Of a stretch of DNA of 50,971 nt, positions 40,193 through 47,043 are shown one piece after another (positions within the stretch are counted from its first letter, which is position 1; every line of letters begins with the position of its first letter). The notes under the pieces were generated by a model. That model did not search any database. It saw only the letters and a list, made by a program, of their open reading frames with translations, and had not been told where the DNA came from. A program made the translations under genes and the position numbers. Origin of the DNA: Xanthobacteraceae bacterium (lineage in GTDB: Bacteria > Pseudomonadota > Alphaproteobacteria > Rhizobiales > Xanthobacteraceae); assembly GCA_009694215.1 (NCBI GenBank), contig SHVN01000008.1:1-50971 (forward strand), read 5' to 3'.

Positions 40193-41098
40193 TCAGCCTT
40201 TAATCCAAGGCGCGACGATCTTCTGCAACTTCACAAAACTCTGCTGCACGGTCGCGCCCGACGTATCGAGCGCGGTTTCGGCACGCGCATAGTCCCCCCG
40301 GCGCGCCTCCAGGATGGCGTGGAGATCGGCCATCGCTTCGCGGTTGCGCGCCATCGGCCGGAAATCACCCTGCCTCATCACGCGGCTCATATGCTCCTCG
40401 GGCTGTGCGCTGAGCCAGACCGTGTGGGTGCGACGGAGCAGCAGCCCGTAGGTCTCGGGGTTGGACACGATGCCGCCCGCCGTGGCGATCACCGCCCTCT
40501 CGTTCTGCGAGATAACGCGCTCGAGGCAGGTCCGTTCATGCCGTTTGAAGGTGGCGACACCGGACATCTCGATCAGCAGTGGCATGCTGGCGCCGTATTC
40601 CTGCTCGACCATGCGGTTGAGCTCGATGAACGGCACGCCGAGCTTGTCGGCCAGCATCTTGCCCAGCGTGGACTTGCCGCCGCCGCGGAGGCCGACCAGC
40701 GCGATCCGCCGCTCGCGATCGGTCGCGGCGGCCTGGTCGATCCGCCGTTCGATGCCCTCGGCAATCGACGACAGATCGCCGGGCGATGCACGACCCAGCA
40801 GATCGATGATGCGGGCGTAAGGCGCGGCCAGCCCGCCGGTCGACGGCAGCAATTCAAACAGCGGAATTTCCAGCGCGTCGGCGATCGCCCGCATCACCAG
40901 GACGGACGGATTGCCGGCGCCGCTTTCGATCTGGGCGAGATAGCGCTCGGACGTTCCCGACTCCTGCGCGAGCTGGCGCCGCGACATGCCGCGCTTGGCG
41001 CGGCCGAGCCGCACCAAGCGGCCGATCTCGCCGGCAAACGCCGCATCGGTGCGGCCTGCCGCGTCGGAATTTTCGCGGGTATCGAGGGTGGCAGCCAT
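40193..41098 (-). CDS. boxR: BoxR/BzdR-type transcriptional repressor (HTH plus shikimate-kinase-like domain)
   Basis: A 301-residue regulator of the BzdR/BoxR family (about 300). Residues about 20-80 are an XRE-type helix-turn-helix (IGRLVRLGRAKRGMSRRQLA, ESGTSERYLAQIESGAGNPS). From about 125 comes a shikimate-kinase-like domain with a Walker A loop GLRGGGKSTLGKMLADKLG and AGGIVSNPETYGLLLRR, which in the family binds benzoyl-CoA and releases the repressor from DNA. The ATG at 41096-41098 has AGGAC upstream; an earlier in-frame ATG at 41122 lies inside the promoter and is unlikely. It heads the boxR-boxC-boxB-flavoprotein unit and probably represses its own promoter. Confidence 0.92.
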   Translation of the reverse strand: MAATLDTRENSDAAGRTDAAFAGEIGRLVRLGRAKRGMSRRQLAQESGTSERYLAQIESGAGNPSVLVMRAIADALEIPLFELLPSTGGLAAPYARIIDLLGRASPGDLSSIAEGIERRIDQAAATDRERRIALVGLRGGGKSTLGKMLADKLGVPFIELNRMVEQEYGASMPLLIEMSGVATFKRHERTCLERVISQNERAVIATAGGIVSNPETYGLLLRRTHTVWLSAQPEEHMSRVMRQGDFRPMARNREAMADLHAILEARRGDYARAETALDTSGATVQQSFVKLQKIVAPWIKG

Positions 41099-41117
41099 GA
41101 TCGTCCTGTTGACGATC

Positions 41118-41150
41118 TGCATTATAATTCATGTGTAATAATGCATGCAA
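41118..41150 (-). promoter_or_regulatory. Promoter and candidate BoxR operator in front of boxR
   Basis: On the minus strand, TTGCAT (41145-41150) and a perfect TATAAT (41121-41126) are 18 bases apart, a good sigma-70 promoter that would start transcription about 15-20 bases before the boxR ATG. Overlapping it is a perfect inverted repeat TGCATTAT-N12-ATAATGCA (41118-41145). BzdR/BoxR repressors are reported, from memory, to bind TGCA-containing repeats, so this is a natural operator. The first 15 bases recur with two changes in the benzoate-CoA ligase promoter. Confidence 0.72.
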
Positions 41151-41171
41151 GCCCGCCTCTGGCCCATGGGA

Positions 41172-41993
41172 TCACCGCGCCGCGACGGGCTGGGCGCTTT
41201 CGTGCTCGTGCAACAAGCGGCAGGAGAACTCGGCAATCGCCTTCCGCACGGTCTCCGGCGCCTCGCGGTGCGACACGTGCTTGATGCCCGGCAGCAGCAA
41301 TCCATCCACCGGGCAGTAGCACTCCTCCCGCGCGATCGCGATCTGCCGCGCCGTGCCATAGTCGTCGTCTTCGCCCTGGATGATGAGCATCGGCACGCGG
41401 ATGTAGGCGAGATCCTCGCGGAGGTCCCAGGCGCCGACATCGTTGTTCAGCCAGACGTCGGACCAGCCGCGCACCGTCGCATCGGCATCGGCGTGCCAGC
41501 GCTGGAAGCGCGCCCGCACGTCGGTGGTGTCGTAGGCTTTGCGGATCGCCCTGATCGCGTTCATCGTCACATCCTCGACGATGAAATGCGGCGCCATCAG
41601 CACCAGCCCGCGCATGCGATGATCCTGCACGCTGCCCGCGTAAATGGCCGCGATTGAAGCGCCGTCGCTGTGTCCGACCAGGAGGCCCTGCCGGAAGCCG
41701 ATGGCGTCGAGTAGACGCGGCAAGGTCTCGCGCGCCTCGACATGCATGAAGTCGAGCCGGCGCGGCAGCGCCGCGGGGCTGGAAAAGCCGTAGCCCGCAC
41801 GCGAATAGACGAACACGCCACATCCGGTCGCAGCCGAAAGCTTCTCGGGAAGGTCGTCCCATTGGCCCGCGGAGCCCAGCCCCTGATGCAGGAGAATGAG
41901 CGTCGGCGCCTCATGCGGACGCGGACCGGCCATGCGGTATTCGAGCCGATGCGGCGGAAGATCGAGGAAGCCTTGATCGGAGAGGGTCGCCAT
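41172..41993 (-). CDS. Alpha/beta-fold hydrolase
   Basis: A 273-residue alpha/beta hydrolase. The oxyanion region is LILLHQGLGSAGQWDDLPEK, the nucleophile elbow is GHSDGAS (Ser about 115) and the catalytic His is in LPGIKHVSHREAPE; the acid is likely in IIQGEDDDYGT. It may hydrolyse an ester or thioester in the benzoate pathway; comparable hydrolases occur in other box and bzd clusters, possibly removing dead-end CoA thioesters. The ATG at 41991-41993 with AGGG upstream was chosen over a GTG six bases earlier. It lies 51 bases after livF and ends 73 bases before the boxR start. Confidence 0.82.
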   Translation of the reverse strand: MATLSDQGFLDLPPHRLEYRMAGPRPHEAPTLILLHQGLGSAGQWDDLPEKLSAATGCGVFVYSRAGYGFSSPAALPRRLDFMHVEARETLPRLLDAIGFRQGLLVGHSDGASIAAIYAGSVQDHRMRGLVLMAPHFIVEDVTMNAIRAIRKAYDTTDVRARFQRWHADADATVRGWSDVWLNNDVGAWDLREDLAYIRVPMLIIQGEDDDYGTARQIAIAREECYCPVDGLLLPGIKHVSHREAPETVRKAIAEFSCRLLHEHESAQPVAAR

Positions 41994-42044
41994 GGCCACC
42001 CTATATGGCGACGCGCGATGCGCTGCGACAACGCCATCTCACCG

Positions 42045-42758
42045 TCAGATGCCGAGATGTTGATGCTGAATCTGAGGGTTAGCGACGAGTTCGGCGGACG
42101 TGCCGGACCACACCACCCTGCCCCGCTCAATCAGGTAATGCCGGTCGGCGATGCGGGTCAGCGCCTCGACGTTCTTGTCGATCACCAGAATGGATTGGCC
42201 TTGGGCCTTAAGCCGCGTCAGGCATTGCCAAATTTCGGCGCGAATGAGCGGCGCCAGGCCCTCGGTCGCCTCGTCGAGGATGAGCAGACGCGGGTTGGTC
42301 ATCAGCGCACGGCCGACCGCGAGCATCTGTTGTTCACCGCCGGACAGCAGGTTGCCCATGCTGTTCAGCCGCTCTCCAAGCCTGGGAAACAGCTCGAGCA
42401 CCCTGTTCAAGGTCCAAGGATCGACGGAGCCCATCCGGTTCGAGGCGGTGGCCACCAGGTTCTCGCGCGTGGTGAGGTTCGGGAAAATCTGCCGTCCTTC
42501 CGGCACGAGACCGACGCCGAGCTGGGCCACACGAAACGAAGGCAGGCTTGCGATCTCCTGTCCGTCGAAGCGGATCGAGCCGGCCATCGCCGGTGTGAGC
42601 CCCATGATCGAGCGGACGGTCGTGGTCTTGCCCATGCCGTTGCGGCCCATCAGGGTCACCATCTCGCCCGCGGAAATGGTGAGCGAGAGGCCGAACAGCA
42701 CCTGGCTCAAGCCGTAGCGCGTCTCGATCCGGTCGACGGCCAGCAGCGGTTCAGACAT
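42045..42758 (-). CDS. livF: Branched-chain amino acid-type ABC transporter ATPase LivF (aromatic acid uptake)
   Basis: A 237-residue ATPase with Walker A MGRNGMGKTTTVRSIMGL, Q-loop GLVPEGRQIFPNLTTRENL, signature LLSGGEQQMLAVGRALM, Walker B LLILDEATEGLAP and switch VIDKNVEALTRIADRHYLIE. EATEGLAP and PEGRQIFPNLT are LivF hallmarks. The start ATG at 42756-42758 overlaps the end of livG by eight bases. It is one of five liv genes inside a benzoate operon, so the transported substrate is probably benzoate or a related aromatic acid rather than an amino acid. Confidence 0.9.
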   Translation of the reverse strand: MSEPLLAVDRIETRYGLSQVLFGLSLTISAGEMVTLMGRNGMGKTTTVRSIMGLTPAMAGSIRFDGQEIASLPSFRVAQLGVGLVPEGRQIFPNLTTRENLVATASNRMGSVDPWTLNRVLELFPRLGERLNSMGNLLSGGEQQMLAVGRALMTNPRLLILDEATEGLAPLIRAEIWQCLTRLKAQGQSILVIDKNVEALTRIADRHYLIERGRVVWSGTSAELVANPQIQHQHLGI

Positions 42759-43515
42759 GAGCCACCGCCTCCTGCTCGCCGAGGTAGGCCTGGCGAACTT
42801 CGGCGTTGGCGCGGATCGACGCCGGATCGCCCGAAGCGATGATGCGACCGTACACCAGAACGGTGATGCGATCGGCCAATGCAAACACCGCCCCCATGTC
42901 GTGCTCGATCAGCAGGATGGTCAGATCGCGTTTCAATCCGCGCAGCGTCTTCACCATCCGGCTCGACTCGTCGGGCCCAAGCCCTGCCATCGGCTCGTCG
43001 AGGAGTAGCATCTGCGGCCGCGTCGCCAGCGCCATCGCCAGCTCAAGCTGGCGATGCTCGCCGTGGCTCATGCCGGCGACCGAGGTGTCCGCGCGGTGGC
43101 TCAAGCCCGCGCGGTCGAGCGCGGCGCGGGCCGGCTCGCGCAGTTCGGCCTCCTTCCGCGCATCCTGCCAGAACCGGAACGAGTGCCCGGCGTGTGCCTG
43201 CACGGCGAGCGCGACATTCTCCAGCGCGGTAAAATTTGCAAACAGCGAGGTGATCTGGAACGTGCGCCCGAGCCCCAGCAGGCTGCGGTCATGCACCGGC
43301 AGCGCGGTGATGTCCCGGCCGCCGAAATGGATGCGGCCGGCGTCCGGCACGATTTCGCCGGCGAGCTGGCCGATCAGCGTGGTCTTGCCGGCGCCGTTTG
43401 GCCCGATGATGGCGTGCAACTCGCCCCTGGCCACATCCAACAGCACATTGTCGGAGGCGACGACGCCACCGAACCGCTTGATCAAACCCTCGATCGTGAG
43501 CAGCGCATCAGCCAC
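42751..43515 (-). CDS. livG: Branched-chain amino acid-type ABC transporter ATPase LivG
   Basis: A 254-residue ATPase: Walker A GPNGAGKTTLIGQLAGE, LGRTFQITSLFANFTALENV, the signature region at MSHGEHRQLELAMALA, LLLDEPMAGLGPDESSRMV and IEHDMGAVFALADRITVL. The signature is SHGEHRQ where most LivG have SYGEQRR, a mild variation. It starts with GTG (43513-43515) overlapping the livM stop by eight bases and overlaps livF by eight bases, so livM, livG and livF are tightly coupled. Confidence 0.9.
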   Translation of the reverse strand: MADALLTIEGLIKRFGGVVASDNVLLDVARGELHAIIGPNGAGKTTLIGQLAGEIVPDAGRIHFGGRDITALPVHDRSLLGLGRTFQITSLFANFTALENVALAVQAHAGHSFRFWQDARKEAELREPARAALDRAGLSHRADTSVAGMSHGEHRQLELAMALATRPQMLLLDEPMAGLGPDESSRMVKTLRGLKRDLTILLIEHDMGAVFALADRITVLVYGRIIASGDPASIRANAEVRQAYLGEQEAVAHV

Positions 43516-44455
43516 GGCGCAGCCCCATCAGAATGCCGTCGATGCCACCGCGCGCATAGAGCGCGACCGCGAGAAGCATCGGGCCGAGAATGATCCCCTG
43601 GAATTCGGTGAATTGCGATAGCCCTTCCTCCAGCAGAAGAAACGCAATCGAGCCGATCACCGGGCCGAACACCGTGCCCATTCCCCCGAGCACCGCCATC
43701 ACCATGAGGTCGCCCGAGCGGGTCCAGAACATCAAGGCGGGGCTGATGAAATCGGTGTGGTTTGCGAGCAGAATGCCGGCCAGGCCGCACATGACGCCGG
43801 AGATGACGAAGCAGACGAGCTTGTAGCGGAACACCGGGAAGCCGATGGCGCGCATCCGCCGCTCGTTGGAGCGCGCGCCCTGGATCACCATGCCGAAGCG
43901 CGAATTGACCAGCCGCCAGACGACATAGACCGCCAGCAGCAACAGCGCGAAGCACAAATAATAGAAGAACGCCCGGTTCGACAGATTTACGGAATCGAAA
44001 AACTGGCTGCGCTTGTGAATCGTCAGCCCGTCGTCACCACCATAGCGGTCAAGCCCAATCGCGACGTAATAGACCATCTGCGCGAAGGCAAGCGTGATCA
44101 TGATGAAATAGACGCCGCGCGTGCGCAGGCACAGCGCGCCGACCCCGAGCGCGAACAGCCCCGACGCGAGCAGCGCCACCGGCCACTGCACGAAGGCGGA
44201 ATTGATGCCTTCCTTTGCCAGGATGCCGACGGCATAGCCGCCGATGCCGAGATAGGCGGCGTGACCGAAGCTCACCATGCCGCCGAATCCCATGATCAGG
44301 TTCAGGCTCACCGCCGCCATCGCCAAGATGAGGATGCGGGTGAACAGCGACATCAGGAAGTAATTTCCGGTGAGCGTCGAATAGACCGGTAGCAACGCGA
44401 GAAATGCGAGCAGCACGGCCAGGAGGACATTGCGCGGGGTCAGCAGAGCGGTCAT
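43508..44455 (-). CDS. livM: Branched-chain amino acid-type ABC transporter permease LivM
   Basis: A 315-residue permease with about eight to nine helices. Typical LivM stretches are LNLIMGFGGMVSFGHAAYLG, LRTRGVYFIMITLAFAQMVY, RSNERRMRAIGFPVFRYKL and DLMVMAVLGGMGTVFGPVIG. The ATG at 44453-44455 has GGAGAAG eight bases upstream. A 166-base spacer now lies between it and livH. A 21-base segment covering its start codon is duplicated at the livH stop, indicating that the genes originally overlapped as ATGA and were separated by a later insertion. Confidence 0.9.
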   Translation of the reverse strand: MTALLTPRNVLLAVLLAFLALLPVYSTLTGNYFLMSLFTRILILAMAAVSLNLIMGFGGMVSFGHAAYLGIGGYAVGILAKEGINSAFVQWPVALLASGLFALGVGALCLRTRGVYFIMITLAFAQMVYYVAIGLDRYGGDDGLTIHKRSQFFDSVNLSNRAFFYYLCFALLLLAVYVVWRLVNSRFGMVIQGARSNERRMRAIGFPVFRYKLVCFVISGVMCGLAGILLANHTDFISPALMFWTRSGDLMVMAVLGGMGTVFGPVIGSIAFLLLEEGLSQFTEFQGIILGPMLLAVALYARGGIDGILMGLRRG

Positions 44456-44475
44456 TTTCTCGGCTTCTCCGCGCG

Positions 44476-44598
44476 TGTCCCAGACGCGGTGCAGCGCGAA
44501 GCGGTGCACCGCCGATCCGGGACCCAGCTTGCTTCCACCAATAAACCGGGGTCCCGGATCTGCAGCACACCACTTCGTGTTGCGCTGCGCCCGGGACA
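44476..44598. repeat. Palindromic intergenic repeat between livH and livM, flanked by a 21-base direct repeat
   Basis: A long imperfect palindrome. The left arm starts TGTCCC (44476), includes GCAGCGCGAAGC and ends ATCCGGGACCC; the right arm starts GGGTCCCGGATC and ends GGGACA (44598). The CCGGGACC-type arms and the GCGCAGCG core resemble, from memory, palindromic elements scattered through Bradyrhizobium and Rhodopseudomonas genomes. AGCAGAGCGGTCATTT and five further bases occur at both edges (44442-44462 and 44612-44632, 20 of 21 identical), which looks like a target duplication. Confidence 0.75.
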
Positions 44599-44621
44599 AG
44601 AAAGAACTTTGAGCAGAGCGG

Positions 44622-45539
44622 TCATTTGCTCGACGCCGGAAACAGGCCTTCCGGCCGGAACACCAGCACCGCCGCCATCAGCATGTAGATGATCATGGAC
44701 GACAGCGACGGCCCGAGGCTCGAGCCTGCGCTGTAGCTTACGAATTGGCGCACCAGATCCGGCAGGAACGCGCGGCCCATCGTATCGATGAGACCGACAA
44801 TGATGGCCGCGACAAAGGCGCCGCGAATCGAGCCGATGCCGCCGATGATGATGACGACGAAGGCAAGGATGAGAATGTTCTCGCCCATGCCGATCTGCAC
44901 CGTGAGAATGGGCGCCTGCATCAGCCCGGCGAAGCCCGCAAGCGCGGCGCCGAGGCCAAACACCAGCGTGTAGAGCAGCTTGACGTTGACGCCCAGCGCC
45001 CCGACCATCTCCCGGTTCGACGCGCCGGCGCGGATCAGCATGCCCACGCGTGTTCTCATCACCAGTACATAGAGCAGGAGCGCCACCACCAGCGTCGCAA
45101 CGATGATGACCAGCCGGTAGGCCGGGTAATACACGCCCGGCAGCACCTGCACGGCGGTCAGCATCTCGCTCGGCAGCGGCAGCGTCATGCCGGCCGGTCC
45201 CCAGATCAGCCGGACCAGTTCGTTGAAGAACAGCAGCAGCCCGAAGGTGCCGAGCACGTGATCGAGGTGATCGCGCCCGTACAACCGCCGGATGGCGATC
45301 ACCTCCAGCGCCATGCCGACCACGAGCGTCGCAACGAGCGCCAGGATCGCGCCCAGCACGAAGCTTCCGGTGACGGCGGCGAAGGTCGCCGCGAAATAGG
45401 CGCCGATCATGTAGAGCGAGCCGTGCGCCAGATTGACCAGATCCATGATGCCGAAGATCAGCGTCAGCCCCGCGGCCAGCAGGAACAGCAGCATGCCGAG
45501 CTGGATGCCGTTCAGACACTGTTCGATGAGATAGAGCAT
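44622..45539 (-). CDS. livH: Branched-chain amino acid-type ABC transporter permease LivH
   Basis: A 305-residue permease with about eight helices. LivH features are LFLLAAGLTLIFGIMDLVNL, AHGSLYMIGAYFAAT, RTRVGMLIRAGASNREMVGA and FVVIIIGGIGSIRGAFVAAI. It ends FRPEGLFPASSK. The ATG at 45537-45539 is the likely start; a TTG nine codons upstream is in frame but lacks better support. The stop TGA is part of AAATGACC, identical to the livM start, a relic of the ancestral ATGA overlap. Upstream lie a palindromic repeat and the livK terminator. Confidence 0.9.
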   Translation of the reverse strand: MLYLIEQCLNGIQLGMLLFLLAAGLTLIFGIMDLVNLAHGSLYMIGAYFAATFAAVTGSFVLGAILALVATLVVGMALEVIAIRRLYGRDHLDHVLGTFGLLLFFNELVRLIWGPAGMTLPLPSEMLTAVQVLPGVYYPAYRLVIIVATLVVALLLYVLVMRTRVGMLIRAGASNREMVGALGVNVKLLYTLVFGLGAALAGFAGLMQAPILTVQIGMGENILILAFVVIIIGGIGSIRGAFVAAIIVGLIDTMGRAFLPDLVRQFVSYSAGSSLGPSLSSMIIYMLMAAVLVFRPEGLFPASSK

Positions 45540-45606
45540 GGTCTTGTCCGACCCGAACCCCTGCAAAACCTGGGCCTTCCCGCAACAGCGCCCATCGCCA
45601 GCCCGG

Positions 45607-45703
45607 CCTCATGCTGAGGAGCATCGCGAAGCGATGCGTCTCGAAGCATGTGGCCGCCCTCCATCCTTCGAGACGCGCCCTTCGGGCGCTCCTCAGGATG
45701 AGG
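45607..45703. repeat. Clover-shaped palindromic repeat between livK and livH
   Basis: Outer arms CCTCATGCTGAGGAGC (45607-45622) and GCTCCTCAGGATGAGG (45688-45703) pair with one mismatch. GTCTCGAAG (45638-45646) pairs with CTTCGAGAC (45666-45674). Two inner hairpins are GCATCGC-GAA-GCGATGC (45621-45637) and GCGCCC-TTC-GGGCGC (45675-45689). The CCTCATGxTGAGGAGC ... TTCGAGACGCGCCC pattern is, from memory, a very common intergenic repeat of Bradyrhizobiaceae. It is a taxonomic hint as well as a likely mRNA structure. Confidence 0.8.
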
Positions 45704-45754
45704 ACGGAGAAAGGTCCGTCACGCGGATAAAGCTGATGAGGCCCGACCTGCCCG

Positions 45755-45792
45755 CAAAAAACAAGACGGCAGAAGCCCGCACTTCTGCCGTC
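45755..45792 (-). terminator. Terminator downstream of livK
   Basis: Perfect 11-base stem GACGGCAGAAG (45765-45775) / CTTCTGCCGTC (45782-45792) with a six-base loop, followed on the minus strand by TTGTTTTTTG (45764-45755). It lies 19 bases after the livK stop. Partial read-through here would give more binding protein than permease and ATPase, the usual ratio for ABC importers. Confidence 0.85.
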
Positions 45793-45811
45793 CTATCAGT
45801 TCGTCAGTCGA

Positions 45812-47005
45812 TCAGTTCGGCATCTTGCATTTGCCGACGTGCTTGTCCTGATCGTTCTCGACGATGGTGGCGACGGTCTTCAGCCGGTAGTCGTCGCCTT
45901 CCTTCACCGCTTCCTGCAGATAGAAATTCTGGATCGGGATGTGGTTCGGCCCGAACTTAAAGTTGCCGCGCACCGACTTGAAGTCGGCCTTCTCAAGCGC
46001 CTTGCGCAACTCGTCTTTCTTGCTCATGTCGCCCTTAACGGCCTTGAGCCCGCTGTCGATCAGCGCCGCCGCGTCATAGGTCTGCGAGCCGTAGAACGAC
46101 GGCGAGCTCTTGTACTTCGCCTTGTAGTCGGCGACGTACTTCTTGTTAGCGTCGTTCGGCAGGTCGTTGACCCACTGCTGGGCGCCCGGAATGCCGACCG
46201 CGAGATCCTTGAGCCGCGGCAGCGACAGTTCGTCGATGGTGAACGCCGTGTAGAGCGGGATCTGGCCCTTGAGGCCGGACTGCGCGTATTGGGTGACGAA
46301 CTGGATGCCAGCGCCGCCCGGATAGAAGGCGAAGATCGCTTCGGGCTTGGCCGCGCGGGCCTTCGACAGCTCGGCGGAGAAGTCGAGCTGGTTCGGCCAT
46401 AAAGTCAGCTCGCGGCCGATGATCTGGCCCTTGAAGGTCGACGCCACGCCCTCGAGCATGTCCTTGCCGGCGGCGTAGTTCGGGCCGATCAGGAACGCGG
46501 TCTTGACGTTCTTCTGGTTCATGTAAAGGCCGACGGCCTGCGGCGTCTGATCGTTATTCCACGACGTCGTGAACACATAGGGCGAGCACAACTCGCCGGA
46601 GATCTGCGAGGCGCCGGCATTGGTGATGATGGTGAAGGTCTTGGAATCGACCAGCGGCTTGAGCGAAGCCAGCGCCACGTTCGACCAGATGTAGCCGACG
46701 ACGAAGTCGACCTTGTCGGATTCGATCAGCTTCTGGGTTTTCTGCACGCCGACTTCCGGCTTGAGCTGGTCGTCTTCGTAGATCACCTCGACCGGCAGGC
46801 CGCCGAGTTTGCGGCCGAGATGGTCGAGACCGAGTTCGAACGATTGGCGCATGTCGTTGCCGATCGCGGCGACCGGGCCGCTGAACGTGCTGATGAAGCC
46901 GATCTTGATCGTCTTCTGCTGGGCCATGGCGGGAGCCGCGGCGAGTGCGGCCAGCGCGGCGGCGGCGCAGCCGGCAAGCAAAGTGCGTTTCATGATCTTG
47001 CTCAT
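45812..47005 (-). CDS. livK: Branched-chain amino acid-type ABC transporter substrate-binding protein (aromatic acid binder)
   Basis: A 397-residue type I periplasmic binding protein. The signal peptide at about 1-29 ends APAMAQ, and IKIGFISTFSGPVAAIGNDM is the usual opening. EVIYEDDQLKPEVGVQKTQK, FVVGYIWSNVALASLKPLVD, NNDQTPQAVGLYMNQ and GPNYAAGKDMLEGV follow. The GYIWSNVALA ligand loop resembles binders of benzoate-like ligands found in aromatic clusters more than those for leucine; this is inference. RBS GGAGGG lies upstream of ATG 47005. It sits 38 bases downstream of the ligase and is followed by a strong terminator, so it should be abundant. Confidence 0.9.
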   Translation of the reverse strand: MSKIMKRTLLAGCAAAALAALAAAPAMAQQKTIKIGFISTFSGPVAAIGNDMRQSFELGLDHLGRKLGGLPVEVIYEDDQLKPEVGVQKTQKLIESDKVDFVVGYIWSNVALASLKPLVDSKTFTIITNAGASQISGELCSPYVFTTSWNNDQTPQAVGLYMNQKNVKTAFLIGPNYAAGKDMLEGVASTFKGQIIGRELTLWPNQLDFSAELSKARAAKPEAIFAFYPGGAGIQFVTQYAQSGLKGQIPLYTAFTIDELSLPRLKDLAVGIPGAQQWVNDLPNDANKKYVADYKAKYKSSPSFYGSQTYDAAALIDSGLKAVKGDMSKKDELRKALEKADFKSVRGNFKFGPNHIPIQNFYLQEAVKEGDDYRLKTVATIVENDQDKHVGKCKMPN

Positions 47006-47043
47006 AATTTCGAACCCTCCGGAATGAGACACTGAGGACAAGC

